This document shows, in pieces, positions 26,819-36,165 of a stretch of DNA of 64,000 nt. Below the pieces are notes generated by a model that ran no database searches, was not told where the DNA came from, and saw only the letters and a list, made by a program, of their open reading frames with translations. The stretch lies in assembly GCF_900109295.1 (NCBI RefSeq), contig NZ_FOIZ01000001.1, positions 124,001 to 188,000 of the forward strand, read 5' to 3'. The DNA is from Cognatiyoonia koreensis. GTDB lineage: Bacteria > Pseudomonadota > Alphaproteobacteria > Rhodobacterales > Rhodobacteraceae. The position numbers and the translations under genes were made by a program. Position 1 is the first letter of the stretch, and every line of letters starts with the position of its first letter.

Positions 26819-27943
26819 ATGGCCAAAGTCCTAACAACGCACGCCGGATCCTTGCCGCGCACGCAAGAGGTCGTGGATTTAATCTTTTCACGCGAACACG
26901 GCCAGCCCTTTGATCAGGCAAAATTTGATGCCTGCATGACGGCCGCCGTCGATGAAACCGTGCGCAGGCAGGCCGCCGTCGGTGTGGATATCGTCAGTGA
27001 CGGCGAAACGTCCAAGATTTCCTATGCGACATATGTGAAAGACCGCTACACGGGATTTGACGGTGACAGCCCGCGCAACGCGCCAGCTGATCTCAAGAAA
27101 TTTCCAAGCTTCCTCAAGCGGTTGGCTGACGAGGGCGGCACACCGCAATATGCCAGACCCATGTGCGTCGGCGAGGTGAAATCGAAAGGCCAGGGCGAGT
27201 TGCAAAAGGATATCGCCAACCTCAAGGCAGCGATGAAAAAGCACGGGGTGGAACGCGGTTTCATGAACGCGGCCTCTCCCGGCGTCATCTCTTTGTTCTT
27301 GCAGAACGATTACTACAAAACGCGCGAGGCCTATCTTGCCGCACTCGCCGATGCGATGAAGGCGGAATACGAAACGATCGTCGCAGCGGGCCTTGATTTG
27401 CAGCTTGATTGCCCCGACCTCGCTCTGTCGCGGCACATGCTGTTCAACGACCTCTCGGACGCAGAATTCATCAAGATCGCGAACGGCCACGTCGCGGCGC
27501 TGAACCACGCGCTTCAGGACATTCCACAGGACAAGGTGCGCATCCATATCTGCTGGGGCAACTACGAAGGCCCGCATGTTTGCGACATCCCGATGGCCAA
27601 GATGTTCGACACCCTGATGTCAGCCAAGGCGCGCTATCTTCTGTTCGAAACCTCAAATCCGCGCCACGGCCACGAATGGACCGTGTTCCGTGACCGCAAG
27701 GCCGACATCCCCGATGACAAGGTGCTGGTTCCCGGCGTCGTTGATACGACGACAAACTTCGTCGAACACCCAGAGCTTGTCACGCAACGTATTGATCGCT
27801 TTACGGAAATTGTCGGACGCGATCGCGTGGTGGCAGGTAGTGATTGCGGCTTTGGTACATTCGCGGGCTTTGGCGCGGTTGATCCCGAAATTGCCTATGC
27901 CAAACTCGGCGCGATGGCAGAAGGGGCCGCAGCCGCGAAATGA
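26819..27943 (+). CDS. MetE-like zinc-dependent methyl/alkyl transferase
   Basis: The 374-residue protein corresponds to only the C-terminal catalytic half of cobalamin-independent methionine synthase. The zinc ligands are present: His243 and Cys245 in RIHICWGN and Cys343 in AGSDCGFG, with Glu277 in LLFETSN near the metal. Stand-alone proteins of this family include epoxyalkane:CoM transferase and methyl donors other than methyl-folate, so it may activate a thiol to accept or release an alkyl group. ATG 26819 has an ideal ribosome site (GAAAGGAGCCGAA). It overlaps the hydrolase gene by three bases. Confidence 0.88.
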   Translation: MAKVLTTHAGSLPRTQEVVDLIFSREHGQPFDQAKFDACMTAAVDETVRRQAAVGVDIVSDGETSKISYATYVKDRYTGFDGDSPRNAPADLKKFPSFLKRLADEGGTPQYARPMCVGEVKSKGQGELQKDIANLKAAMKKHGVERGFMNAASPGVISLFLQNDYYKTREAYLAALADAMKAEYETIVAAGLDLQLDCPDLALSRHMLFNDLSDAEFIKIANGHVAALNHALQDIPQDKVRIHICWGNYEGPHVCDIPMAKMFDTLMSAKARYLLFETSNPRHGHEWTVFRDRKADIPDDKVLVPGVVDTTTNFVEHPELVTQRIDRFTEIVGRDRVVAGSDCGFGTFAGFGAVDPEIAYAKLGAMAEGAAAAK

Positions 27944-28632
27944 TACCACTGGTTTTCCTGCCGGGCATGATGTGCGATGCGCGACTTTTCGCGTCACAGA
28001 TTGCAACCTTTTCGCAGGAACGGGCCGTGCAGGTGGCACACATTGGCGGGGCGGATACGGTCAGCGCGCTTGCCGCGCAGGTGCTTGCCCATGCACCACC
28101 GCGTTTTGCACTGGCGGGGCTGTCGATGGGCGGAATCGTGGCAATGGAAATCCTGTCGCAGGCCCCGGATCGCGTGGCGCGGATCGCATTGATGGACACC
28201 AACCCAAAGGCCGAAGCGGACGCAATCCTCGATGCGAGAGAGACGCAGATCGCAAAAGTGCGCGCAGGCGGGCTGGCAGGCGTCATGCGCGATGAAATGA
28301 AGCCGCGCTATCTGGCCGACGGACCACAGCGCGACGCCATACTAGAGCTGTGCATGGACATGGCGCTGGGCCTTGGTCCGGACGTCTTTGAAAACCAGTC
28401 CCGCGCCTTGCAAACGCGCCCGGACCAGCAGGACACCTTGCGAAACGCGCAGTGCCCGGCGTTGATCCTGTGCGGGCGGGAGGATGCGCTTTGCCCGCTG
28501 CACCGTCACACGCTGATGGCTGATCTGATGCCGCACGCGACCTTGCAGGTCATTGAAAACGCAGGGCATTTGCCAACACTGGAGCAACCCCAAGAAACGA
28601 CAGCGGCCTTGCGCCGCTGGCTGGAGGACTAA
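27940..28632 (+). CDS. Alpha/beta hydrolase
   Basis: The 230-residue product has the alpha/beta hydrolase fold: oxyanion loop LVFLPGMMCDARLF, nucleophile elbow GLSMGGIV, acid residue in ILCGREDALCPLHRH and histidine in NAGHLPTLEQP. It could be an esterase or a lactone/thioester hydrolase in the pathway of the neighbouring genes. It overlaps the MetE-like gene (ATGA) and the RraA gene (TAATG), so translation is coupled on both sides. Confidence 0.9.
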   Translation: MIPLVFLPGMMCDARLFASQIATFSQERAVQVAHIGGADTVSALAAQVLAHAPPRFALAGLSMGGIVAMEILSQAPDRVARIALMDTNPKAEADAILDARETQIAKVRAGGLAGVMRDEMKPRYLADGPQRDAILELCMDMALGLGPDVFENQSRALQTRPDQQDTLRNAQCPALILCGREDALCPLHRHTLMADLMPHATLQVIENAGHLPTLEQPQETTAALRRWLED

Positions 28633-29324
28633 TGGATCAAAGCCTTTTGACACTACTACGCAGTGTAGACACCCCGACGGTTTGCAATGCAATCGAGGTC
28701 GCGCAAGGCAAACGCGGATTTAATGCGTTCACGCGCGGCACGATGCTGGCGTCCGATCCGCAAGGCGTGGTGGTCGGCTATGCGGTAACGGCCAAAATCC
28801 GCGCCGTGACGCCGCCGACCGAAGCGCCCGATGTGATCCGTGCGCGGCGCATGGATTACTACAAGATGATGGCCGAAGCCCCGAAACCGTCAGTCGCCGT
28901 GATCGAAGACACGGATTTCCCCGATGCTATCGGGGCCTTCTGGGGCGAAGTGAATACGACCGTTCACAAGGGCTTTGGCATGGCCGGCGCGTTGACGAAC
29001 GGCGTGATGCGCGACCTTGGCGACATGGCCGACGGATTTCCGGTCGTCGCGGGGTCGATCGGGCCAAGCCATGGGTTCGTGCATGTGACTGAACTGGCGG
29101 GCCCGGTGACTATCTTCGGCCTGACCGTGTCGCCCGGCGATCTTGTTCACGCGGACAGGCACGGCGCGGTGGTCGTGCCGCCCGATGTTGTCGACCACCT
29201 TGCCGCCGCGATCCGCAAGATGCAGGAGACAGAGCAGCTTGTGCTTGGCCCCGCGCGCGAAGCGGGGTTTGATTTCGCGCGGTTCGAGGCTGCCTGGACC
29301 GCGTTTGAAAAGGCGCGCACCTGA
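28632..29324 (+). CDS. RraA family aldolase/decarboxylase
   Basis: The 230-residue protein is an RraA-fold enzyme. Catabolic members are class II metal-dependent aldolases that cleave 4-hydroxy-4-methyl-2-oxoglutarate or decarboxylate oxaloacetate; regulatory RraA binds RNase E. Catabolic motifs are present: GALTNGVMRDLGDM (the Arg-Asp pair that positions pyruvate and metal) and LVHADRHGAVVVPPDVVDHL. The context between a hydrolase and a 2-hydroxyacid oxidase favours a metabolic role that yields pyruvate or a similar 2-oxoacid. Confidence 0.88.
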   Translation: MDQSLLTLLRSVDTPTVCNAIEVAQGKRGFNAFTRGTMLASDPQGVVVGYAVTAKIRAVTPPTEAPDVIRARRMDYYKMMAEAPKPSVAVIEDTDFPDAIGAFWGEVNTTVHKGFGMAGALTNGVMRDLGDMADGFPVVAGSIGPSHGFVHVTELAGPVTIFGLTVSPGDLVHADRHGAVVVPPDVVDHLAAAIRKMQETEQLVLGPAREAGFDFARFEAAWTAFEKART

Positions 29325-29377
29325 CGCATTGAACCTTGTGCCCGGGCATGTTTGAAGCAACAGCAAAGGAGCCCGCC

Positions 29378-30790
29378 ATGCTTAACCCTGTCACGCCGGA
29401 ATTCGAAACAGAGTTGCGCGCGCTTTTGCCCGCAGCAGCATTCAAGGCGGACACGGAAAAATACTTTACAGAAAGCCGGGCAAGGTGGCACGGGCACGGG
29501 CTTGTCGTCGCTCCGGGCACGACCGAAGAGGTCGCCGCGATGGTCAAGGCCTGCCACGCGGCGCGGGTCGGGATCGTCCCTTACGGCGGCGGGACCGGAC
29601 TTGTCGGCGGGCAAATCATGGAAGACGGACCAACACCTGTCGTCCTGTCGGTCGAACGTTTGAACCAAATACGTGACGTTTATCCGCGTGAGAACGTGAT
29701 GGTTGTCGAGGCGGGCGTCATCCTTGCCGATGTCCAGAAAGCGGCCGAGGATATCGACAGGCTTTTTCCGCTGTCGCTGGCATCGGAAGGATCTGCCCGG
29801 ATCGGCGGATTGCTGGCCACGAACGCTGGTGGCGTGAACGTTCTGCGTTACGGCAATGCGCGCGCGCAATGTCTGGGGCTTGAGGTGGTTCGCGCTGACG
29901 GGTCGGTCTGGCACGGGCTGTCCCGGCTGCGCAAGGACAACACCGGTTACGATCTGCGCAACCTGATGATCGGGTCAGAAGGGACGTTGGGGATCATTAC
30001 GGCGGCAGCACTTAAACTGGTTCCGTGCCCCGCAGAACGGGGTGCTGCGATGATGGCCGTCACGTCGCCTGCCGCGGCACTGGACCTTTTGGCGATGGCA
30101 GGCGCACGGATGGCCGAAGGCATATCAGCCTTCGAGTTGATGCACCGGCAAGGCATGGATTTTCTGGCCGAGGTGGGGCCAGAGGTCAAAGCGCCGCTGT
30201 CACCGTCGCCCGAATGGATAGTCCTGATCGACGTCGGTCTGCCACGCGGGCTTTCGCCGGATGCAGCCCTTGAGGAGTTGTTCGCCGAAGCGTTCGCGGC
30301 AGGACTGGTCAGTGACGGTGTCATCGCGCAGTCGGAAGCTGACAGGTTGTCGTTCTGGCATATCCGCGAAAGCATTCCTGAGGCAAATCGCCGGATCGGA
30401 TCGGTCAGCAGCCACGATATTTCAGTCCCGCTCGGCAGTGTGCCGGCCTTCATTGATGAAGGAGCAGAGTTGCTTGAGAAGTTGGGCGATTTTCGGATCA
30501 ATTGCTTTGGACATCTTGGCGACGGCAACCTGCATTACAACGTTTTTCCCGCGGCGGGGAAGTCGCGCGCAGACTATGGCAACCTGCGTGATGTGGTGAA
30601 AAAGGCGGTACATGATCTGGCGCACGCGCATGGTGGATCGGTGAGCGCAGAACACGGGATCGGCCGCCTCAAGGTGGATGATCTCGAAACCTACGCGGAT
30701 CCGGCAAAACAGGCGATGATGCGCGCGATCAAGGATGCGCTTGACCCCGAGGGAATTCTCAACCCCGGCGCTGTAATGCGGCGCGCCTGA
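29378..30790 (+). CDS. FAD-linked 2-hydroxyacid oxidase/dehydrogenase (GlcD/Dld type)
   Basis: The 470-residue flavoprotein has an N-terminal PCMH FAD-binding domain (PYGGGTGLVGGQI, ASEGSARIGGLLATNAGG, IGSEGTLGIITAA) and a C-terminal FAD-oxidase domain with FGHLGDGNLHYNVF and SAEHGIGRLK. Such enzymes oxidise D-lactate, D-2-hydroxyglutarate or glycolate to the 2-oxoacid. ATG 29378 is set by the strong ribosome site AAAGGAGCCCGCC. It is the last gene of the plus-strand set and is followed by a 324-bp intergenic region with an inverted repeat. Confidence 0.92.
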   Translation: MLNPVTPEFETELRALLPAAAFKADTEKYFTESRARWHGHGLVVAPGTTEEVAAMVKACHAARVGIVPYGGGTGLVGGQIMEDGPTPVVLSVERLNQIRDVYPRENVMVVEAGVILADVQKAAEDIDRLFPLSLASEGSARIGGLLATNAGGVNVLRYGNARAQCLGLEVVRADGSVWHGLSRLRKDNTGYDLRNLMIGSEGTLGIITAAALKLVPCPAERGAAMMAVTSPAAALDLLAMAGARMAEGISAFELMHRQGMDFLAEVGPEVKAPLSPSPEWIVLIDVGLPRGLSPDAALEELFAEAFAAGLVSDGVIAQSEADRLSFWHIRESIPEANRRIGSVSSHDISVPLGSVPAFIDEGAELLEKLGDFRINCFGHLGDGNLHYNVFPAAGKSRADYGNLRDVVKKAVHDLAHAHGGSVSAEHGIGRLKVDDLETYADPAKQAMMRAIKDALDPEGILNPGAVMRRA

Positions 30791-31114
30791 CGGCGCATGA
30801 CATTCCAGCGCACTGGTCTGCCCGTGCTCGCATCATGCGGGCGATGTCCTTTCGTCAGGCGTCCGGCCAGCCTCCGGCGGAAGTTTGATTGGACAAAGAA
30901 AGATTTGGGTGTTCATCAACTATTAAGGTTAACGCGCCATGCTGGAGTTGCGGTACAGGCGGAAGCGTTGATGACCGTGACGGAGAAAGACGCCCTGACC
31001 ACGTGACTTCACCATGGTCCGCCCTTCAGTGGGCAGCGGGTCGGGGCGCATTTTGTTTGTCTTTCTTTGTCCAATCAAACTTCGGGGTGAGCCGCAGGCG
31101 AGGGGCAGCGCCCC
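30791..31114. other. 324-bp convergent intergenic region, no supported gene
   Basis: This is the only gap longer than 300 bases. It separates the convergent FAD oxidase and apt genes and contains a 23-bp perfect inverted repeat and a short hairpin at the apt stop. A 69-codon open frame on the plus strand (30797-31006) crosses the left repeat arm and has no ribosome site or family resemblance, so I do not call it a gene. Confidence 0.7.
30880..31083. repeat. Perfect 23-bp inverted repeat pair
   Basis: The left arm at 30880-30902 (core TTTGATTGGACAAAG) is the exact reverse complement of the right arm at 31061-31083, with 158 bp between. Identity stops abruptly on both sides. Seen from each converging gene, the order is stop codon, GC-rich stretch, then the same 23-mer, so the two arms look like copies of a downstream element placed after each gene. 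A small non-coding mobile element is the alternative. Confidence 0.75.
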
Positions 31115-31115
31115 T
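31101..31115 (-). terminator. Hairpin at the apt stop codon
   Basis: The 15-bp sequence AGGGGCAGCGCCCCT forms a 6-bp stem with a 3-nt loop and overlaps the last base of the apt stop region. There is no T-run after it on the minus strand, so it is a weak or factor-assisted terminator at best. Confidence 0.45.
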
Positions 31116-31645
31116 TAGCTTCCCTCGAACGTGCATAGGGTGTGAACATTCATCCCGAGCCGTTCCAGTTTTGCCCGTCCCCCAAGGTCGGGCAGATCGA
31201 TAATGAATGCGCAGCCCATCACCGATGCGCCCATCTTTTCCACAAGTTTGATCCCCGCTTCGGCTGTGCCGCCTGTGGCCAACAGGTCATCGACCAGCAG
31301 GACCCGTTCCCCCGGTTGCAGCGCGTCCTCGTGTACTTCCATGACGGCCTCGCCGTATTCGAGTACGTAGGGCTGTGCGATCGTTTTGCCCGGCAGCTTT
31401 CCTTTTTTGCGGATCGGCACGAAGCCCAGCGAAAGCTGGTGCGCGATTGCACCGCCAAGGATGAAGCCGCGTGCCTCGAGCCCGACAACGCGGTCGATCG
31501 GTTCACCGGCGTAGGGGTGCAGAAGTTGGTCGATCGCGATCCTGAAACCCCTAGGATCGGCGAAAAGTGTCGTCACGTCCCGGAACATGATTCCCTCGTG
31601 TGGAAAGTCCGGAATGGTGCGGATGTAGTCTTTGACGGTTTTCAT
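31115..31645 (-). CDS. apt: Adenine phosphoribosyltransferase
   Basis: Apt converts adenine and PRPP to AMP. The 176-residue product begins [23 protein letters not shown], typical of the family, and has the PRPP loop [18 protein letters not shown]. It lies 11 bp downstream of mtnP on the same strand, which makes sense: mtnP releases adenine from methylthioadenosine and Apt recycles it. Confidence 0.97.
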   Translation of the reverse strand: MKTVKDYIRTIPDFPHEGIMFRDVTTLFADPRGFRIAIDQLLHPYAGEPIDRVVGLEARGFILGGAIAHQLSLGFVPIRKKGKLPGKTIAQPYVLEYGEAVMEVHEDALQPGERVLLVDDLLATGGTAEAGIKLVEKMGASVMGCAFIIDLPDLGGRAKLERLGMNVHTLCTFEGS

Positions 31646-31656
31646 GGATGCTTTCT

Positions 31657-32526
31657 TCAGAGAACGCGGCCTGCGACCGCATCGAGTTTGGCGACCAGCG
31701 CAGCGTCCCGTTTGTCGGGGGCTGTCATGATCGCGTGTTCGAGTGCCCGATCACAGCCGTGCGGGCAGGGTGCGCGCATCCGGTCGAGCAGCGTTGGCAG
31801 CCGCGTGACCAGATCGCGCGCCTTGGAGCCGTTACCTTGCAGCGTCTTGATGACATCGGAAACATCGACTGCCCCGTGATCGGGGTGCCAGCTGTCGTAA
31901 TCGGTGATCATCGCGACGGAGGCATAGCAAAGCTCTGCCTCGCGGGCGAGCTTTGCTTCGGGCATGTTTGTCATCCCGATCACATCGCAGTGCCAGACAT
32001 CGCGGTAGAGCCGGCTTTCCGCCTGGCTGGAGAACTGCGGCCCTTCCATCGCGAGATAGGTCCCGCCATCATGCACGTTGATTCCGGCGTCTTTTGCGGC
32101 TGTCAGACATGCGGCTGATAGCCGTGGACAGGTCGGATGCGCAACGCTGACATGCGCGACGCAGCCTGTACCAAAAAAGGATTTATTCCGCGCGAAGGTC
32201 CGGTCGATGAACTGGTCTACGATCACGAAATCACCGGGGGCCATGTCTTCGCGGAACGATCCGCACGCGCTGACGCTGATCACGTCAGTCACCCCGATCC
32301 GTTTCAATGCGTCGATATTCGCGCGGTACGGCACTGTCGTGGGTGTGTGCACATGCCCGCGCCCGTGTCTTGGCAGAAAGACCAGTGGCACCCCGTCGAG
32401 CGTACCTGTCAGAACCTGATCGGAGGGTTGCCCCCACGTGCTGTCGATCGTGATCCACGTCGCATCGCTGAGCCCGACGATATCATAAAGGCCAGATCCG
32501 CCGATTATCCCGATCTTCGTCTGCAT
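31657..32526 (-). CDS. mtnP: S-methyl-5'-thioadenosine phosphorylase
   Basis: The 289-residue enzyme phosphorolyses methylthioadenosine to adenine and methylthioribose 1-phosphate. Family signatures are [32 protein letters not shown], the substrate-specific [12 protein letters not shown] and [23 protein letters not shown] 32526 follows GGGGGAAAG; a longer frame to 32583 is rejected because the family starts at this [10 protein letters not shown]. It forms a two-gene salvage operon with apt. Confidence 0.96.
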   Translation of the reverse strand: MQTKIGIIGGSGLYDIVGLSDATWITIDSTWGQPSDQVLTGTLDGVPLVFLPRHGRGHVHTPTTVPYRANIDALKRIGVTDVISVSACGSFREDMAPGDFVIVDQFIDRTFARNKSFFGTGCVAHVSVAHPTCPRLSAACLTAAKDAGINVHDGGTYLAMEGPQFSSQAESRLYRDVWHCDVIGMTNMPEAKLAREAELCYASVAMITDYDSWHPDHGAVDVSDVIKTLQGNGSKARDLVTRLPTLLDRMRAPCPHGCDRALEHAIMTAPDKRDAALVAKLDAVAGRVL

Positions 32527-32660
32527 CTTTCCCCCATTGGTTGTGTCCAGTGTTGCCTTGTGACGCGAGGGTCTGCAACCCAATTACAGCCTTGGGGGTG
32601 ACAAGGCGGGCGTGCTGGGCTAGGTCCGCGCCAAAGCAGTTCCCAATCTCAGGTAAGCAC

Positions 32661-34325
32661 ATGGCCCGCGCCCTTCTGGCGAATTTCTCCGACAGTCTGT
32701 CTTTGAAAGATCCCGATGCACCGTTGACGCCCGGTCGGATCCGGATTGAGGTGCTTTCTGGTCTGACTGTTGCGCTTGCGCTGGTGCCCGAAGCGGTCGC
32801 ATTCGCCTTTGTTGCGGGGGTTCATCCGCTTGTCGGTCTTTATGCCGCGTTCATCGTCGGTCTGATCACTGCGGTGATCGGCGGGCGGCCGGGGATGATT
32901 TCGGGTGCGACGGGTGCCCTGGCGGTCGTCATGGTGTCACTGGTGGCGCAACACAGCGTCGAATACCTGTTTCTAACTGTGATTCTAATGGGGCTTATTC
33001 AGGTTTTTGTCGGGATCATGCGCTGGGGAAAATTCATTCGCCTTGTGCCTCATCCCGTTATGTTGGGTTTTGTGAACGGGCTGGCCATCGTCATTTTCCT
33101 GGCACAGCTTGGCCAGTTCCAGGTGCCCGGGACCGCCCATGGTGGCGGCGGGCATGGCATGGCGAACGGCGAATGGCTATCCGGCATGCCGCTTTACATG
33201 ATGCTGGCGCTGACCGCCCTGACCATGGCGATCATCTGGATCTGGCCCAAGATCACCAGTCTTATTCCCGCACCGCTTGCCGGGATCGGAATTGTCGCGC
33301 TTCTCGTGATCGGGCTAGGCCTTGACGTGCCGCGCGTGGGTGATCTGGCCTCTATCGAGGGCGGGTTGCCGCCGTTCCACATTCCCTGGACCCTTGATCC
33401 GGCGACCGGAGTCACCGGGCTTTATGGTGATCTGCTGCCGCCGCTGAACATGGAAACTTTCTGGATTATCTTGCCTTACGCGTTGATTCTATCTGCGATC
33501 GGCTTGATCGAAAGCCTTCTGACATTGAACCTTGTGGGCGAAATGACTGGCAAGCGGGGCGGTGCGTCGCAGGAATGTATCGCGCAGGGTGTTGCCAATA
33601 CTGTCACGGGGTTTTTTGGTGGTATGGGTGGCTGTGCCATGATCGGCCAGTCGATGATCAACGTGAAATCTGGCGGCCGCACGCGGATTGCAGGTGTTGT
33701 CGCGGCCTTGTTCCTGCTGGCCTTCATCCTGTTTGCATCCGGTCTGATTGCGCAGATTCCGCTGGCGGCCCTTGTGGGCGTCATGTTCATGGTCGTGATC
33801 GGCACATTCGCGTGGAAGTCGCTGACGATCTTGTTCAAAGTACCGTTGACGGATGCTTTCGTCATTGTGCTGGTGACGGCTGTGACGGTCTATACCGACC
33901 TTGCTACGGCTGTTGTCGTCGGGGTGATCGTGTCCGCGCTGGCGTATTCCTGGAACAACGCGACCCGCATCCATGCCCATACCGAGGTGACAGAAGGTCA
34001 GAAGGTTTACCGCATTCAGGGTCCGCTTTTCTTTGGGTCTGCGGACGGGTTCGCAGAACTTTTTGCACCTGATGCTGATCCGGAGCTTGTCATCATCGAC
34101 TTCAACGAAAGCCGCGTTGTGGACCAGTCTGCCTTGCAGGCAATCGAGGCGGTTGCGGCCAAGTACGAGACGGCTGGCAAGAAGATCCAGTTGCGTCACC
34201 TGAGCCGCGATTGTCACCAACTTTTGTCCAAGGCCGGGCACCTGATGGTCGACAGTGATGATGACCCCGATTACGCGCTGGCCGTCGACTATTCCGTGCG
34301 TACCGGGATCATTGGCGGGCACTAG
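32661..34325 (+). CDS. SulP family anion transporter
   Basis: The 554-residue inner-membrane transporter has about ten to twelve hydrophobic segments, the conserved N-terminal ALALVPEAVAFAFVAGVHPLVGLYAAF, the QSMINVKSGGRTR motif near residue 330 and a C-terminal STAS domain (about residues 440-545, including LVIIDFNESRVVDQSALQAIEAV). SulP proteins move sulfate, bicarbonate, chloride or dicarboxylates; the substrate cannot be told from this sequence. The start is ATG 32661 (after CAGGTAAG). It is divergent from mtnP with a 134-bp gap. Confidence 0.92.
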   Translation: MARALLANFSDSLSLKDPDAPLTPGRIRIEVLSGLTVALALVPEAVAFAFVAGVHPLVGLYAAFIVGLITAVIGGRPGMISGATGALAVVMVSLVAQHSVEYLFLTVILMGLIQVFVGIMRWGKFIRLVPHPVMLGFVNGLAIVIFLAQLGQFQVPGTAHGGGGHGMANGEWLSGMPLYMMLALTALTMAIIWIWPKITSLIPAPLAGIGIVALLVIGLGLDVPRVGDLASIEGGLPPFHIPWTLDPATGVTGLYGDLLPPLNMETFWIILPYALILSAIGLIESLLTLNLVGEMTGKRGGASQECIAQGVANTVTGFFGGMGGCAMIGQSMINVKSGGRTRIAGVVAALFLLAFILFASGLIAQIPLAALVGVMFMVVIGTFAWKSLTILFKVPLTDAFVIVLVTAVTVYTDLATAVVVGVIVSALAYSWNNATRIHAHTEVTEGQKVYRIQGPLFFGSADGFAELFAPDADPELVIIDFNESRVVDQSALQAIEAVAAKYETAGKKIQLRHLSRDCHQLLSKAGHLMVDSDDDPDYALAVDYSVRTGIIGGH

Positions 34326-34397
34326 GGTTTTCCCGACTTTGTCATAAACCGGAAATCGCGTAGACTCCGTTCATTGAATGAGTGATTGGAGTGCTAC

Positions 34398-34955
34398 ATG
34401 CCTATTCGACTATTTGCAGTCGGGACCGGTGCATTTGAATACCGGAACCTCAATATTGATGTCGGTGAAGTCTTTGAAATGGCCGATATGGCCAGTCTTG
34501 CCGAGACCCTGCCGAGTGCCGGTCGCACCGCCGCGCGCGCGGCCGGAAACGAGGCGATCACATCGAACTTGCAGCGCGGTATGACAGGTATCGCTGACGG
34601 CGCGATCCAGAGCGCATTCAGGGCTGGCTGCTATGCATTGCGCGAGGCACCGGGCGACCTCGCGCTGTCCTTCTCGTTTCGTAATGAACACTGGCACCAG
34701 ATGCACGACACCGGTAATCGCCAGTTTACACTGACGCACAGGATGATGAATCCGGCGTGGCACATTCTTGAACGCATCAGACCGGCGCTGGAATCAGCGA
34801 GTATGATGAACTTCGGGACGTTGGCCGGACTGGCGGCGACATTCACGAATTTCAGCCTTCACGAATCCCATCCGGGCGCAAGCCAGCACCGCAATCGGGA
34901 CCGGCCTATCGCGTATAGCGGAATCCGCAGGCTGAACGTTCAGATGACCTGCTGA
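34398..34955 (+). CDS. Hypothetical protein
   Basis: The 185-residue protein starts at ATG 34398 (MPIRLFAVGTGAFEYRN), preceded by GATTGGAG. It has no signal peptide or membrane segment. It is rich in His, Asn and Arg toward the C-terminus (HESHPGASQHRNRDRP), and codon use looks a little less biased than its neighbours, which could mean more recent acquisition. I do not recognise a family. It lies only 3 bp from the stop of the convergent flavin reductase. Confidence 0.6.
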   Translation: MPIRLFAVGTGAFEYRNLNIDVGEVFEMADMASLAETLPSAGRTAARAAGNEAITSNLQRGMTGIADGAIQSAFRAGCYALREAPGDLALSFSFRNEHWHQMHDTGNRQFTLTHRMMNPAWHILERIRPALESASMMNFGTLAGLAATFTNFSLHESHPGASQHRNRDRPIAYSGIRRLNVQMTC

Positions 34956-34958
34956 CGC

Positions 34959-35564
34959 TCAGCTTTCAGGCCGCTTGAGGCTGAAGACCGCGTCCACAAA
35001 GCTGTAATCGTGATAGCCAAGCCGTGCGAGCGGGTTGAAAGTGGTCACGTCGAATAGGCCATTCACAAGGCAATCATCGCGCATATGGACGCCGGTGACC
35101 TCGCCGAAAACGACAAAGTTCGCCGCGCCGGGAAGCTGCACGATCTGTGTCAGCTTGCATTCAAGCGTCGCTGGCGCATCCTGCACGCGGGCACAGGCGA
35201 TGGTGGCGCAGTCGGATTTGGCGATTCCGGCATCTGCGAATTCGTCTGTGTCGCGCGGCCAGGGCCCTGATGTTCGATTCATCACATCACGCATGGCGAA
35301 GGCCACGATGTTTACGGCAAAAACACCGGTATCGCGGATGTTGGCGACACTGTCCTTCGTACCGTCCCTGTCGGGTTTCGCGCTTGTCGAGGCGAACATC
35401 ACCTGCGGCGGCTCGTAGGCTACTGCGTTGAAGAACGAATAGGGTGCAAGGTTGTCGGACCCGTCCGCGCCGCGCGTGCTGATCCAGCCGATCGGGCGGG
35501 GTGTGACGATGGCGTTGAATGGATTGTGTGGCAAGCCGTGACCGTCTTCGGGTCTATAGAACAT
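34959..35564 (-). CDS. Flavin reductase-like (FMN-binding split barrel) protein
   Basis: The 201-residue product has the flavoredoxin/flavin-reductase pattern NPFNAIVTPRPIGWISTRGADGSDNLAPYSFFNAVAYEPPQVMFAS, with the DTGVFAVNIV segment and a C-terminal VHMRDDCLVNG loop (the motif is split here for length; it spans about residues 16-60). Such proteins bind FMN and reduce flavin or act in small oxygenase systems. ATG 35564 has the ribosome site AAAAGGCG. It is divergent from the acetyltransferase at 35634. Confidence 0.88.
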   Translation of the reverse strand: MFYRPEDGHGLPHNPFNAIVTPRPIGWISTRGADGSDNLAPYSFFNAVAYEPPQVMFASTSAKPDRDGTKDSVANIRDTGVFAVNIVAFAMRDVMNRTSGPWPRDTDEFADAGIAKSDCATIACARVQDAPATLECKLTQIVQLPGAANFVVFGEVTGVHMRDDCLVNGLFDVTTFNPLARLGYHDYSFVDAVFSLKRPES

Positions 35565-35633
35565 CGCTGCGCCTTTTCGTCTGTGGTTCCAGCCGCTAAC
35601 CTGCCCTGAAAAGACAGAGCAGGCCAGCGCAAG

Positions 35634-36134
35634 ATGCGAACACAAGAGATTGTCGTCACCGAGGAAACGCTTGATGACTGGTGGGAAGTCGAAATGCTGT
35701 ATGATCTGTGTTTTGCGCCCGGACGATCCGCCTTGTCATCCTATCGCCTGCGCGAGGATGTCAGACCGATTGCAGCCCTTTGTCTTGTTGCGCGGGATCA
35801 TGACGGTGTGCTGGCCGGTGCGGTGCGAAACTGGCCGGTGAAGGTGGGTGGAAAGCAAGCGTTGCTGCTTGGCCCGATTGCCGTCCATCCGACACGCCAG
35901 GGCGAAGGGATCGCTGCGCTTTTGATGCTGGATTGTATCGGACGGGCCGCCGCACTTGGCTGGGAAAGGATCATGCTGGTGGGTGATGCACCTTATTACG
36001 GCCGGTTCGGTTTTTTCCGGCTGCGCGACGTGAAAATGCCACCGCCGACGAACCCGAAACGTGTTCTGGGTCTCGAACTTGTGGATGATGCCTGGGACGG
36101 TGTCACCGGATCGGTTCTGCGCGCCATAGATTGA
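35634..36134 (+). CDS. GNAT acetyltransferase
   Basis: This 166-residue GNAT protein has the acetyl-CoA binding motif LLLGPIAVHPTRQGEGIAALL and the later YYGRFGFFRL. It resembles the YhbS-like predicted acetyltransferases, whose substrates are unknown. It is followed 31 bp later by an EcsC-family gene on the same strand. Confidence 0.87.
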   Translation: MRTQEIVVTEETLDDWWEVEMLYDLCFAPGRSALSSYRLREDVRPIAALCLVARDHDGVLAGAVRNWPVKVGGKQALLLGPIAVHPTRQGEGIAALLMLDCIGRAAALGWERIMLVGDAPYYGRFGFFRLRDVKMPPPTNPKRVLGLELVDDAWDGVTGSVLRAID

Positions 36135-36165
36135 AACCGGGTCGGGCCGGTCATATCTATTCTTT

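Noticed and set aside
30797..31006. A 69-codon plus-strand frame in the large intergenic region
   Set aside because: It spans one arm of the inverted repeat, lacks a ribosome site and has no coding-like composition.
32527..32660. A regulatory RNA in the 134-bp gap between mtnP and the SulP gene
   Set aside because: Only short GC-rich dyads are present, with no recognisable conserved structure.
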